The position numbers and the translations under genes were made by a program. 64,000 nucleotides of DNA from CAWHYG01 sp963833505 (GTDB lineage Bacteria > Eisenbacteria > RBG-16-71-46 > CAIMUX01): the NCBI GenBank assembly GCA_963833505.1, contig CAWHYG010000007.1, forward strand, positions 744,001 to 808,000. Direction: 5' to 3'. The notes under the pieces are model-generated. The model did not search any database. It was not told the origin of the DNA and worked only from the letters and a program-made list of their open reading frames with translations. This document shows, in pieces, positions 25,038 through 33,678 of the stretch; position 1 is the first letter of the stretch; each line of letters starts with the position of its first letter.

Positions 25038-26441
25038 TCAAGGGCCTTCCTCGGGGTCTTTTCCCGTTCCACCGCTGTACTTATCCAACTTGTAATACAG
25101 GACGCTCGGCTTGATGTCGAGCAGTCGGGCCGCCTCCACCTTCACGCCTTGGGCAGCCTCCATCGCTTGCTCAATCAATTGCCGTTCCACCTGCTCCACC
25201 ACGTCGCGAAGAGGCGGAAATCCCCCCGGCAGCCGGATCCGGGGCATTCCCTGGGGGCGGTCGAAAGGCAGGTCGGCGGGCGTGATCCGGCCGCCTTCCG
25301 AAAGGACGATGGCCCGCTCGAGGACGTTCTCCAGCTCCCGGACGTTTCCCGGCCAGTCATAGACCGACAGAAGCTCGAGCGCGGCCGGATCGATGACCGC
25401 CGGCGGGCGGCTCATGCCGCGGCAGAGCCGGCTCACGAAGTGCTCGGCCAGGAGGGGGATGTCCTCGCGGCGTTCTCGGAGCGGAGGCAGCCGCAAGGGG
25501 ATCACATAGAGCCGGTAGTAGAGGTCCTCGCGGAAGGCGCCGGAATCAACTGCCGCCTTCAAGTCCCGGTTGGTCGCAGCGATCACGCGAACGTCGACCC
25601 GGAGGGTCTCTTCCCCGCCGACGCGCTCGAATTCGCGCTCTTGCAGAACCCGGAGCAGCTTGACCTGCACCGCGGGCCCGACCTCGGCGATCTCATCCAG
25701 GAGGATCGTTCCCTGGTCCGCCAGCTCGAAACGTCCCGGCTTCCGCCGGAGCGCGCCCGTGAACGCCCCTTTCTCATGCCCGAACAGCTCGCTCTCGAGG
25801 ACGCCTTCGGCCAGCGCGCCGCAATTGACCTTGATGAAGGGCCCGTCCTTGCGCCGGCTCTTTCGATGGATCGCGCGCGCCACGAGCTCCTTCCCCGTGC
25901 CGCTCTCTCCCAGGATCAGCACCGAGCTGGACGAGTCCGCGACCTTCTCGATCTGCCGGTAGAGCTCGAGCATCGGAAGGCTCCGCCCCACGATGTTCCC
26001 TTCGCTGAAGCGCGCCTCGACCTCCTCGCGCAGGTAGGTGGCCTGCGCGCGCTGGCGATCGAGGGCCCGGCGCTCATCCAACACCCCGAGGACGCGGCGG
26101 ACCTTCTCGAGGAGCTGACCCATCGAAAACGGCTTCACCAGGAAGTCGAACGCGCCTTTCTTCATCGCCTCGACCGCCAGCTCGACCGTGGCGTACGCGG
26201 TCATGAGGAGCACCTCGCTACGCGGAGACGCGCCGCGGACGTGCTGCAGGATCTCGAGACCGGCGTCGGGAGTCTCGAGCCGCAGATCGGACAGCACCAG
26301 CTCGGCCGGCTCGCGCTCGAAGGAAGCCCGCGCCGCGGCCGCGGAGGCGCAGCCCTCCACGCCGCCTCCGAGCGGCGTGAGGACCTCGACAATCGCCTCG
26401 CGCAAGGTGTCCTGATCTTCCACCACCAGGATCCGTCTCAT
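25038..26441 (-). CDS. Sigma54-dependent NtrC-family response regulator
   Basis: About 467 residues in three domains. The receiver (residues 1-120) has acidic pocket VVEDQD, phospho-acceptor Asp in LVLSDLRLE, and KPFSMGQ. The AAA+ sigma54-interaction domain (about 145-380) has LGESGTGKELVARAIH Walker A, GHEKGAFTGA for contacting sigma54, ILLDEIAEV Walker B and the RLYVIPLRLPPLRERREDI segment. A Fis-type helix-turn-helix is at the end (EAARLLDIKPSVLYYKLDKY). The ATG at 26441 is preceded by GGAG. It pairs with the kinase 118 bases upstream. No convincing -24/-12 promoter was found in the window. Confidence 0.95.
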   Translation of the reverse strand: MRRILVVEDQDTLREAIVEVLTPLGGGVEGCASAAAARASFEREPAELVLSDLRLETPDAGLEILQHVRGASPRSEVLLMTAYATVELAVEAMKKGAFDFLVKPFSMGQLLEKVRRVLGVLDERRALDRQRAQATYLREEVEARFSEGNIVGRSLPMLELYRQIEKVADSSSSVLILGESGTGKELVARAIHRKSRRKDGPFIKVNCGALAEGVLESELFGHEKGAFTGALRRKPGRFELADQGTILLDEIAEVGPAVQVKLLRVLQEREFERVGGEETLRVDVRVIAATNRDLKAAVDSGAFREDLYYRLYVIPLRLPPLRERREDIPLLAEHFVSRLCRGMSRPPAVIDPAALELLSVYDWPGNVRELENVLERAIVLSEGGRITPADLPFDRPQGMPRIRLPGGFPPLRDVVEQVERQLIEQAMEAAQGVKVEAARLLDIKPSVLYYKLDKYSGGTGKDPEEGP

Positions 26442-26559
26442 GGCATCTCCTCGATCATCCGAGCCCAGCTCCGTACCCGCACCTGCCCGTGCCACCGATG
26501 CGGAGGTCTCGGGCCGAGCGACGACAGCGCCGGCCGCGCGCCCCATGGCCTCCAGCGGA

Positions 26560-28044
26560 TCACGCCGGCGCCCCCGCGCAGGTCAGGCGGAAACAGGCTC
26601 CTCGATCCCGGCCGGGCACGACTTCGATCCGCATCCCGTTCAGGAGCGCGAGGCGCCGCACGATGGCCAGTCCCAGGCCGGCCCCGGCCGGCTTGGTCGT
26701 GAAGAACGGCTCGAAGACGCGCTCGCGCGCCGCGGGATCGATGCCCGGCCCCTGGTCCGAGACCTCGATCGCGACCTCGCCGGCCTCTCCCGTCGTGCGG
26801 ATCGAGACCGTGCCCTGCGCGGGACTGGCGTCGATCGCGTTCAAGACCAGGTTCTGCAGGATCTGCCTCAGGTGCGTCGGATCGGCCTGGACCACGGGCC
26901 AGGGCCGGCCCCCGCCGGGCTCCTCGACTTCGAGGGCCACCAGGCGCTTCTCCGCCTGCGGCCGCAGCCAGTCCGCCAGCTCCGGCACGACTTCCTTGAG
27001 CTGGACCTCCTGCGGCGTGGGGACGGCCGGGCGCGCGAAGAGAAGGAACTCATCGACGATGAAGCCGAGCTGGTCCAGCTCCTTCAGGATCTTCCGGAGG
27101 CGCTCCCGGGACACGTCGTCGAGGGCGGCGTCTCCCGCCAGAAGCTCGGCGTACAGCCGGATCCCGCCCAGCGGATTCCGGATTTCGTGGGCCACGCCCG
27201 CGACCATCGCGCGCTGCTCCCGGTCTCTCGCCTCGAGCCGTTCCCGCATCTGCTCGAGGGTCCGGCCCAGGAATGCGATCTCATCGCGGCCGGAAGCCGG
27301 AGCCGGCCGGGAGAGGTCGCCGCCGCCCAGCTCGCGGGCCCAGCCGACCAGCCGCTGCAACGGGCGGGTCAGCCCCCGGGCGGCCACGGCGGCCAGGACG
27401 AACGACGCCACGATCCCGGCGGCGCCGATGCCCAGGATCCGGGTCCGAAGCGTCCGGATGGCCTGAAGGAACGACGCGTCCGCCTCGACGCCGATCAGGC
27501 CGATGACCCGGTCGTCGTACAGGACCGGCACGTAACCGGTCTTTCGATAGTGGCCCTCTTCGTCGATGAAGAGCGCGGCCGCCGCCGGATGCCCGCGCAG
27601 CACCTCCCGGATCTCGACCCGGTCGGATCGGAGCTGCGTCATGGGCGCGCCGATCGAGACCCGGGTATCCGTGTCCACGAACGACCGTCCGGACGTATCG
27701 GCCAGGAAGACGCGGCGCACGCCGGTCCGATCCCGAAGCTGCGTGAGCACGGCCTTGCGATCGCGGTAGAAGGGGAAGCGCTCCTGCGTGGGTGAAAGGC
27801 TGAGCAGGCCCGGCACGAGCGCGGGTCCGATCAGGCTGCTCGCGGCCGTGCCGACCGCCTGGAGGCGCAGGGTCAGCTCGCCTTCCAGTTCCTGGCGCGC
27901 CTGCCGTTCGATCCAGAAGGAGGAGGCGAGAAGCAGCGAGGCGGACAGCGCGGCCATGAAAAGGAAGATCCTCGCGCGGATGCGGAAGATCCAGAAGGGG
28001 CCTGAGCTTCCCGGGGACTGGCGAGATGGGTCGGGATGTGACAT
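26560..28044 (-). CDS. Membrane sensor histidine kinase, partner of the NtrC-type regulator
   Basis: About 494 residues. The first membrane segment (ARIFLFMAALSASLLLASSFW) and the second (ILGIGAAGIVASFVLAAVAARGL) enclose a periplasmic sensor region of about 150 residues. HAMP follows, then HisKA with the phospho-His in VAHEIRNPLGGIRLYAELL and HATPase_c with NLVLNAIDA (N box), DQGPGID (G1) and GAGLGLAIV (G2). The layout resembles ZraS/HydH-type sensors. A start at ATG 28044 is preferred; GTG 28059 is possible. The ligand is unknown. Confidence 0.93.
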   Translation of the reverse strand: MSHPDPSRQSPGSSGPFWIFRIRARIFLFMAALSASLLLASSFWIERQARQELEGELTLRLQAVGTAASSLIGPALVPGLLSLSPTQERFPFYRDRKAVLTQLRDRTGVRRVFLADTSGRSFVDTDTRVSIGAPMTQLRSDRVEIREVLRGHPAAAALFIDEEGHYRKTGYVPVLYDDRVIGLIGVEADASFLQAIRTLRTRILGIGAAGIVASFVLAAVAARGLTRPLQRLVGWARELGGGDLSRPAPASGRDEIAFLGRTLEQMRERLEARDREQRAMVAGVAHEIRNPLGGIRLYAELLAGDAALDDVSRERLRKILKELDQLGFIVDEFLLFARPAVPTPQEVQLKEVVPELADWLRPQAEKRLVALEVEEPGGGRPWPVVQADPTHLRQILQNLVLNAIDASPAQGTVSIRTTGEAGEVAIEVSDQGPGIDPAARERVFEPFFTTKPAGAGLGLAIVRRLALLNGMRIEVVPGRDRGACFRLTCAGAPA

Positions 28045-28206
28045 GCGGCGGCGTCCCACAGGCGGCGGAGACGGTGCCCGCCGGCCCCGACCGCCTCCGT
28101 TCAGGGTCTCGATTCCGCGTCCGTCGCTTCCTCAGGAACGGACGTCACGATCCAAACGACGCCCGCCGCTTCCTGATGGAAGGGTCTTCACAACCTGGAA
28201 CGAAGA

Positions 28207-28293
<87 letters not shown>

Positions 28294-28325
28294 ATCCGAA
28301 CCGCAGGCGGGTTGCCCCGCCGTGA

Positions 28326-28790
28326 TCATTTGCCGCCGCCTCCGCCGGCAGGCGCGCCGGCGGGCGGACCGCTTGGGGCTCCCGAGGGAGCGCCGCTGGG
28401 GCTGGAGGGCGTCATCGGCACGCCGGATCCGCCGCCGGGGATCCCTTCGCCCGAGGGCATGCCGCCGCCCTGTCCTCCTCCTCCTCCGGGAGCGGCCGGA
28501 GCGGAAGCGGGCGGAAGCGCCTTCTTGAGCAGGCTCGACGGCGCCGCGCCACCGGCCCCGTGCCCCGACAGGTAGGCGAGGGACAGGCTGCTCAGCATGA
28601 AGGCCGCGCCCAGCACCCAGGTCGCCTTGCCTAGGAAGTCCACGGCTCCCCGGCCGCCAAAGAGGGTCTGGTTGCCGCCGCCGCCACCGAACGCACCGGC
28701 CAGCCCCTGCCCCTTGCCGGATTGCATGAGCACGACGGCCATGAGGGTGAATGCAACCAGGATGTGGATGATCAGTACCAGGATATACAT
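28326..28790 (-). CDS. secG: Preprotein translocase subunit SecG
   Basis: About 154 residues. SecG features are present: first membrane helix (YILVLIIHILVAFTLMAVVLMQSGKGQGLAGAFGGGGG), the loop NQTLFGGRGAVDFLGKATWVLG and a second helix (AAFMLSSLSLAYLSG). It belongs to SecYEG, the inner-membrane protein channel. The C-terminal 70 residues are an unusual Gly/Pro/Ala/Ser-rich tail, longer than in most SecG. The ATG at 28790 has GGGAGG 9 bases upstream. It follows tpiA closely, a common arrangement. Confidence 0.95.
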   Translation of the reverse strand: MYILVLIIHILVAFTLMAVVLMQSGKGQGLAGAFGGGGGNQTLFGGRGAVDFLGKATWVLGAAFMLSSLSLAYLSGHGAGGAAPSSLLKKALPPASAPAAPGGGGGQGGGMPSGEGIPGGGSGVPMTPSSPSGAPSGAPSGPPAGAPAGGGGGK

Positions 28791-28876
28791 CGGACCGGAC
28801 CTCCCCGAGCTGCCTACATGCAAGAAATCAGGCTATCAGCCGCCGTGGCGGCCCGTCAAGGCGGATCTCCTGCGTC

Positions 28877-29644
28877 TCATGCAACCAGATCGGAGGCCGC
28901 CCGGGCGATGCCCAGGAACGAGGACGCCTCCAGGCTGGCCCCTCCGATCAGGAGGCCGTCCACGTCGGAGCGCGATAGAAGCTCGAAGGCGTTCGACGGC
29001 TTGACGCTCCCTCCATAGAGGAGCGGAACCGTTGCCGCGGTCTCGCCCCAACGGCTCAGGAGCTGCCGCCGCAGGAAGGCATGCGCCTCTTCGGCCTGAT
29101 CCGGTGTCGCCGTGCGCCCGGTCCCGATGGCCCAGACCGGCTCGTAGGCGATGAGGATCTTCGACAGGGTGGCCGGAGCGAGATCCGCCAGGCCCAGGGA
29201 AACCTGCCGCTCGATGACGGCCTCGGTCCGCTCGCCCTCGCGCTCGTCCAGGGTCTCACCCAGGCAGAACACCGGCGTCAGACCCTGGTCCAGGGCGGCC
29301 GCGACCTTCCGCCGAAGGGTCTCGTCGGTCTCGCCGAAGAGCTGGCGCCGCTCGGAATGCCCCACCAGCACGTGGGTGGCGCCGGCCTCCAGCAGCATCC
29401 GGCCGGAGACCTCCCCGGTGAACGCGCCCTCCGCGGCCGCATGCAGGTTCTGCCCTCCGACCTTGAGCCGGCTGGCCCGGGCGCGCTCCGCCACTGCGGC
29501 CACGGCGGTGAACGGCGGGAAGACAAGCAGCTCCACGCCCGCGGACAAGCCGCCGGCTCCGGCCAGGATGCCTTCCGTCAGGGCGATCGCCTCCGGGCGG
29601 GTCTTGTACATCTTCCAGTTGCCGGCGATCGTCTTCCTCGACAT
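28877..29644 (-). CDS. tpiA: Triose-phosphate isomerase
   Basis: About 255 residues, the normal length. It interconverts dihydroxyacetone phosphate and glyceraldehyde-3-phosphate. It shows GNWKMYKT (substrate Lys), VLVGHSERR (catalytic His), IAYEPVWAIGTG (catalytic Glu in the flexible-loop signature) and LYGGSVKPSN phosphate binding. The ATG at 29644 is preferred over upstream ATG 29653 because GGAGGAG is then properly spaced. It sits between pgk and secG, so lower glycolysis is organised as pgk-tpiA. Confidence 0.97.
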   Translation of the reverse strand: MSRKTIAGNWKMYKTRPEAIALTEGILAGAGGLSAGVELLVFPPFTAVAAVAERARASRLKVGGQNLHAAAEGAFTGEVSGRMLLEAGATHVLVGHSERRQLFGETDETLRRKVAAALDQGLTPVFCLGETLDEREGERTEAVIERQVSLGLADLAPATLSKILIAYEPVWAIGTGRTATPDQAEEAHAFLRRQLLSRWGETAATVPLLYGGSVKPSNAFELLSRSDVDGLLIGGASLEASSFLGIARAASDLVA

Positions 29645-29746
29645 TGATTCCATCTCCTCCGGCCGTCCACGACTTCGCGACCGTTTCATCCCCCTGCAGC
29701 CGGTCGCCGCGGGGCTGCCTGCATACCGGGAATCCTCTCCGTGCCC

Positions 29747-30937
29747 TCACTTCCGGGGCGTGAGCGCAGCAACTCCGGGCAGGGTCTTCCCTTCCAGGAA
29801 CTCGAGCGAGGCGCCTCCTCCGGTGGATACGTGGCTGACCGCCCCTTCCAGACCGGCGGCCGCGATCGCGGCGGCGCTGTCGCCGCCGCCGATCACGGTG
29901 ACGGCTCCCTCCTTCGTGGCCTCCGCGAGGGCTCGGGCCACCTCAAAGGTGCCCTCCGCGTAGGCCGGCACCTCGAAGACGCCCATCGGGCCGTTCCAAA
30001 GGACCGTCCGCGCTCCGGCGATGATCTTGCGGAACGAATCGGCCGTGGCCGGGCCGATGTCGACTCCCATCCGATCGGCGGGGATCGCGTCGATCGCCAC
30101 GATCCGGCCGGGATCTCCACCCGCCGCGCTCTCCGCCACCCGGGCGTCGGACGGCAGGACGATCTTCTCCGCTTCGACGCCCTGCAGGAGGGTCCGGGCC
30201 AGCGGGATCCGATCTTCTTCGACCAACGACAGGCCGGTGGAGAGGCCTCGGGCCCTGAGGAAGGTGAAGGTCATGGCGCCGCCCACCAGCAGCCGATCGA
30301 CTCTCGGCAGGAGGTTCTGGATCACGTCGATCTTGCCGGAGATCTTGGCTCCCCCGAGGATCGCGACGAAGGGGCGCTCGGGAGATTCCAGCGCGCGCCC
30401 GAGATAGTCGAGTTCCTTCTCCATGAGAAGGCCCGCGACGCAGGGCTTGAGGAAGCGGGTGACCCCCTCGGTGGAGGCATGCGCCCGATGCGCGCTGCCG
30501 AAGGCGTCATTGACGTAGAGATCTGCGAGCTTCGCCAGGCTCCGGGCGAACTCGGGATCGTTCTTCTCCTCTTCCGCGTGGAAGCGCAGGTTCTCGAGCA
30601 GAAGCACTTCGCCGTCTCGCAATCGACCGGCAGCGGCCTCGGCCGCGGGACCGATGCAATCATCCGCAAAGGCCACCGGACGCCCCAGGAGCGCGGCCAG
30701 CCGGGTCCCCACCGGCTTCAGGGACTGCGCCGGGTCGGGCTTCCCCTTGGGCCGGCCCAGGTGAGACATGAGGATGATGCGGGCGCCGGCCGCGATCAGG
30801 ACGTGAAGCGTGGGGAGCGCCGCCGAGATCCGGGTGTCGTCGGCGACCTCGCCGTTCTTGAGCGGCACGTTGAAGTCCACGCGGACGAGGGTTCTCTTGC
30901 CCCGGAAATCCACGTCGCGGATCGTCATCTTGTCCAC
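29747..30937 (-). CDS. pgk: Phosphoglycerate kinase
   Basis: Protein of 396 residues, full length. N-domain substrate motif RTLVRVDFNVPLKNG, MSHLGRPKG, LLLENLRFHAEEE and VNDAFGSAHRAHAS, hinge and C-domain ILGGAKISGKI, NGPMGVFE and TVIGGGDSAAAI are all intact. It carries out ATP-forming 1,3-bisphosphoglycerate turnover in glycolysis. The start is GTG at 30937 behind AGGAGGG; ATG 30928 is an alternative. A 12-base palindrome lies 27 bases upstream. No gapA accompanies it in the window. Confidence 0.97.
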   Translation of the reverse strand: MDKMTIRDVDFRGKRTLVRVDFNVPLKNGEVADDTRISAALPTLHVLIAAGARIILMSHLGRPKGKPDPAQSLKPVGTRLAALLGRPVAFADDCIGPAAEAAAGRLRDGEVLLLENLRFHAEEEKNDPEFARSLAKLADLYVNDAFGSAHRAHASTEGVTRFLKPCVAGLLMEKELDYLGRALESPERPFVAILGGAKISGKIDVIQNLLPRVDRLLVGGAMTFTFLRARGLSTGLSLVEEDRIPLARTLLQGVEAEKIVLPSDARVAESAAGGDPGRIVAIDAIPADRMGVDIGPATADSFRKIIAGARTVLWNGPMGVFEVPAYAEGTFEVARALAEATKEGAVTVIGGGDSAAAIAAAGLEGAVSHVSTGGGASLEFLEGKTLPGVAALTPRK

Positions 30938-30963
30938 GGTTCCCTCCTCTGGTTGGGCGGGCC

Positions 30964-30975
30964 GACACCGGTGTC
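30964..30975. repeat. 12-bp perfect palindrome upstream of pgk
   Basis: GACACCGGTGTC reads identically on both strands and lies in the 68-base gap between the GWxTD gene and pgk. It could be a small operator. Chance occurrence in GC-rich sequence is also possible. Confidence 0.4.
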
Positions 30976-31005
30976 AGGCGTCCCGACTCCGAACCGACTC
31001 CGCGA

Positions 31006-32529
31006 TCAGTTCAGCGCATTCGGATCGTTCGAGTAGACGAGCTGGTAGTCTCCCGTGCCCGATTCATCGACGAAGATGAACTTGAGGCCCGCCTTCTGGC
31101 CGGTGGGCGTGTACTCCGACAGGAGCGGCGCCCCGTGGAGCATGTACTCCCAGATCTCGTACGCGCTGTTGTCCTCGGGCGTGCGCGGGCGACTCATGCG
31201 CTCGGCCATGGCCCGGCTGTCGACGCCGTCCTGCTGGATCTGATCGGGGAGGGCGATCCAGAGCAGCTGCATGTCCTGGGGATTGAGCTGCGTCGTGACC
31301 TTGTCCGGAGGACCGTAACGGATGTAGGTCCGCCCCCGGTCGCCGAGATACCCGGCGCGCATGCCGTGATAATTCTGCTCGGCATATTCGACCCGGCGGA
31401 AGAACTCCTTCTCCACCGGGTTGGCGCCCGGAGGACTGCCGGGAGCGGCCCGATTCCAGATCTTCCGCAGGTAGACTTCCTTCCCGCCGCGATCCAGTCG
31501 CTCGAACTGCTCGAACTCGTTCGCCAGTAGAAGGACGCGGGCGAAATCGAGGATCTGGCTTTCATCGAAGTCCCAGCTCGATCGTTCCCAGACGACCTGG
31601 AAATCGCCCTGGCTCGAGGCCAGCGGGGCGGCGCCCGGGCTTCGGGGATTGGTGAGCGCGACCTCGCACCGGTAGGATCCACCCTTCAGCTCGGAGACGT
31701 CGAAGCGCCTCAGGCTGTACTCTGGATCGGCGGACACGCTCAGGGATTCGGCCGCCTCCTGGACCACCGTGGAATCGGCCAGGCGGCGGATCCGGTATCG
31801 CACAATCAGGGGCGCGCCGGCCGCCAGCCCCGCGTCGACCGGAGGCGGGTAGCGTTCCCAGTAGACGGACAAGGTCGGCTCGCGCAGCCCGTAGTACCGG
31901 TAGGGATTCGGCTCCAGGCGCGTCCGGGCGGCGCGAAGCCCGGGGCCGGTTCCGGTCGCGGCCGGCGCCAGCGGCTCGCCCCGCACGAACAAGAGATCGC
32001 TCATCCAGATCGGCGGGAGCGGAGGAGTCGCCTCTCCCTTCCCGCCGATCTTCCCGGCCGTCTGGCCGGATCGGTTCTTCCCCCTCGCCCGGTCGAGGAG
32101 CCCGCCCTTCTGGCGGTTCTCGTCCTCGAGGCGCACCCGGACCCCGGCCGAGCCGGAGAGAAGCGGCGCAGTCAGCCGGACCCACACTCCGGGCGCGCTC
32201 GGGGCAGCGGCGCTCCCGGAATCCGGGCCCACCACCAGGCTCATCTCCCGCTGGAACGCCCCGATTCCCTTTCCCTTCCGGTTCAGCATCTCGACCGTCA
32301 GGTCGATGTGCGCCGAATCCGCCAGGACTCCCAACGCGTGGCGCGGGATGAGGAGCATGAGATCGACCACGGGCCGGTCGGCCTCGAGAAAGCGGGCCGC
32401 GTCCGCTTCGAAGTGGATGTCCCCTTGACCTTCCAGCGGATAGGCCTTGGCCAGCGGATCCCCTCCGATGGAGGGCAGGAATCCTCCGGCGATGCCGGGA
32501 AGAAGCCACGCGGCAACCAGCCAGTGCAA
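31006..32529 (-). CDS. GWxTD domain-containing protein
   Basis: Protein of 507 residues with an N-terminal signal (HWLVAAWLLPGIAGGFL). The last 150 residues match the GWxTD module: YLRKIWNRAAPGSPPGANPVEKEFFRRVEYAEQNY, then a signature position reading GYLGDRGRTYIRYGPPDKV, and EIWEYML. The domain name motif is altered here (Trp to Tyr, Thr to Gly). These proteins are widespread in Bacteroidota, Gemmatimonadota and related phyla, and their function is unknown. The TTG at 32529 is the only start after an upstream stop, with GAGGG at 7 bases. It follows a PorV-like gene. Confidence 0.85.
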   Translation of the reverse strand: MHWLVAAWLLPGIAGGFLPSIGGDPLAKAYPLEGQGDIHFEADAARFLEADRPVVDLMLLIPRHALGVLADSAHIDLTVEMLNRKGKGIGAFQREMSLVVGPDSGSAAAPSAPGVWVRLTAPLLSGSAGVRVRLEDENRQKGGLLDRARGKNRSGQTAGKIGGKGEATPPLPPIWMSDLLFVRGEPLAPAATGTGPGLRAARTRLEPNPYRYYGLREPTLSVYWERYPPPVDAGLAAGAPLIVRYRIRRLADSTVVQEAAESLSVSADPEYSLRRFDVSELKGGSYRCEVALTNPRSPGAAPLASSQGDFQVVWERSSWDFDESQILDFARVLLLANEFEQFERLDRGGKEVYLRKIWNRAAPGSPPGANPVEKEFFRRVEYAEQNYHGMRAGYLGDRGRTYIRYGPPDKVTTQLNPQDMQLLWIALPDQIQQDGVDSRAMAERMSRPRTPEDNSAYEIWEYMLHGAPLLSEYTPTGQKAGLKFIFVDESGTGDYQLVYSNDPNALN

Positions 32530-32566
32530 GGCAGAACCCTCAAGACCGAAAGACGCTCAAATACCG

Positions 32567-32592
32567 AGGCTCCGGCACTTCGACCGGAGCCT
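32567..32592 (-). terminator. Hairpin after the PorV-like gene, possible terminator
   Basis: A perfect 9-bp stem AGGCTCCGG/CCGGAGCCT with an 8-base loop. On the minus strand only a short TATTT follows, so termination would be weak. A second GC hairpin (GGCCC-GCA-GGGCC) lies a little nearer the PorV-like stop codon. Confidence 0.4.
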
Positions 32593-32660
32593 GTCTCTAC
32601 ACCTCCGAAGCCGGACGGCCCGCAGGGCCGGATGCCGCGCACTTCGGGACGGCCCGTCCG

Positions 32661-33602
32661 CTAGAACCGGAAGTCGATCGAGATCCGGTGGACGGCGGGA
32701 AGCTCGCTCATGTCCGTGTAAGCGTAATCCAGCCGCGCTTCCGAGTTCAGGCTGGTGGCCAGCTTGAATCCGGCGCCGGCGGAGAAGCGCTCGAGATCGT
32801 ACTTGAACTGATAGCCTCCGCGCAGGAAGAAGAACTCCTTGAAACCGTACTCCATGCCCCAGCTCGCCCGCTCCGCGTTGTCCGGCGGATGGCTGAAGTC
32901 GCCGCACATCATGAGCAGGTTGTTGCCGGACTCGTAGAGGTTCATCGACAGCCCCACCTGGAACACCGTGGGCATCTTGACCGTCTGGTCGATGAAGGTC
33001 ATGTCGCTGCCGATGTTCTGGATGGCCATGCCGACCTTGAGACTGCGATAGCCGGTGTTGTAGAGCGTGCCGAAGTCAAAGACCATCGCGCTCGACTTGT
33101 AAGTCGCCAGCGTCGATTGCACGTAGCTCGCCGTGATTCCGGTGGAGAACTTGTCGGTCAGGGAGCGGGCGTAGCTCACCCCGATCGCCATGTCGCCGGC
33201 GCTGAAGGACTGGCCTTCCCCGTCGGGCCGGAACACGGTCGTCACCTCCTGGCTGTCCATGTAGAGGCTGCGGGCGCTGATGCCGATGGTTCCGGGCATG
33301 AATCCCACGTGGAAGATGTAACCCGCCTGGGTCAGGTTGGTGTTGGCCAGCCACGCGCAGTGGTTGATGCTGATGACGCTCTTGTCGATGCGGGCGATGC
33401 CGGCCGGGTTCCAGTAGAGGGCGGTGGCATCATCCGCGACCGACACGAACGCGCTGCCCATGGCGGCCGCTCGGGCACCGATTCCGATCTTGAGGAACTG
33501 GCCCCCGACCGTGCCCACCTTGTCGAACTCCGCTGCCGCCTGCGCCGTACCGGCCCAACCGAAGAGCCCCAGAGCTAGCACCAGGATTCGATTCCGATTC
33601 AA
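32661..33602 (-). CDS. PorV/PorQ (UPF0164) family outer-membrane protein
   Basis: About 313 residues. Signal peptide NRNRILVLALGLFGWAGTAQA, then the family opening GGQFLKIGIGARAAAMGSAFVSVADDATALYWNPAGIA, characteristic of PorV/PorQ-type FadL-like barrels, with barrel strands to the terminal SIDFRF. In Bacteroidota PorV shuttles type IX secretion cargo; no other type IX gene is seen here, so the role is open. The TTG at 33602 is chosen because AAGGAGG lies 6 bases upstream and the signal peptide follows at once. Confidence 0.88.
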   Translation of the reverse strand: MNRNRILVLALGLFGWAGTAQAAAEFDKVGTVGGQFLKIGIGARAAAMGSAFVSVADDATALYWNPAGIARIDKSVISINHCAWLANTNLTQAGYIFHVGFMPGTIGISARSLYMDSQEVTTVFRPDGEGQSFSAGDMAIGVSYARSLTDKFSTGITASYVQSTLATYKSSAMVFDFGTLYNTGYRSLKVGMAIQNIGSDMTFIDQTVKMPTVFQVGLSMNLYESGNNLLMMCGDFSHPPDNAERASWGMEYGFKEFFFLRGGYQFKYDLERFSAGAGFKLATSLNSEARLDYAYTDMSELPAVHRISIDFRF

Positions 33603-33678
33603 CTCCGTCCTCCTTCGGGCCTCCGCCCGACAACCCCGCGTTCCGATCGAACGTCCCCATCCCGTCCCCGAACCCGTC

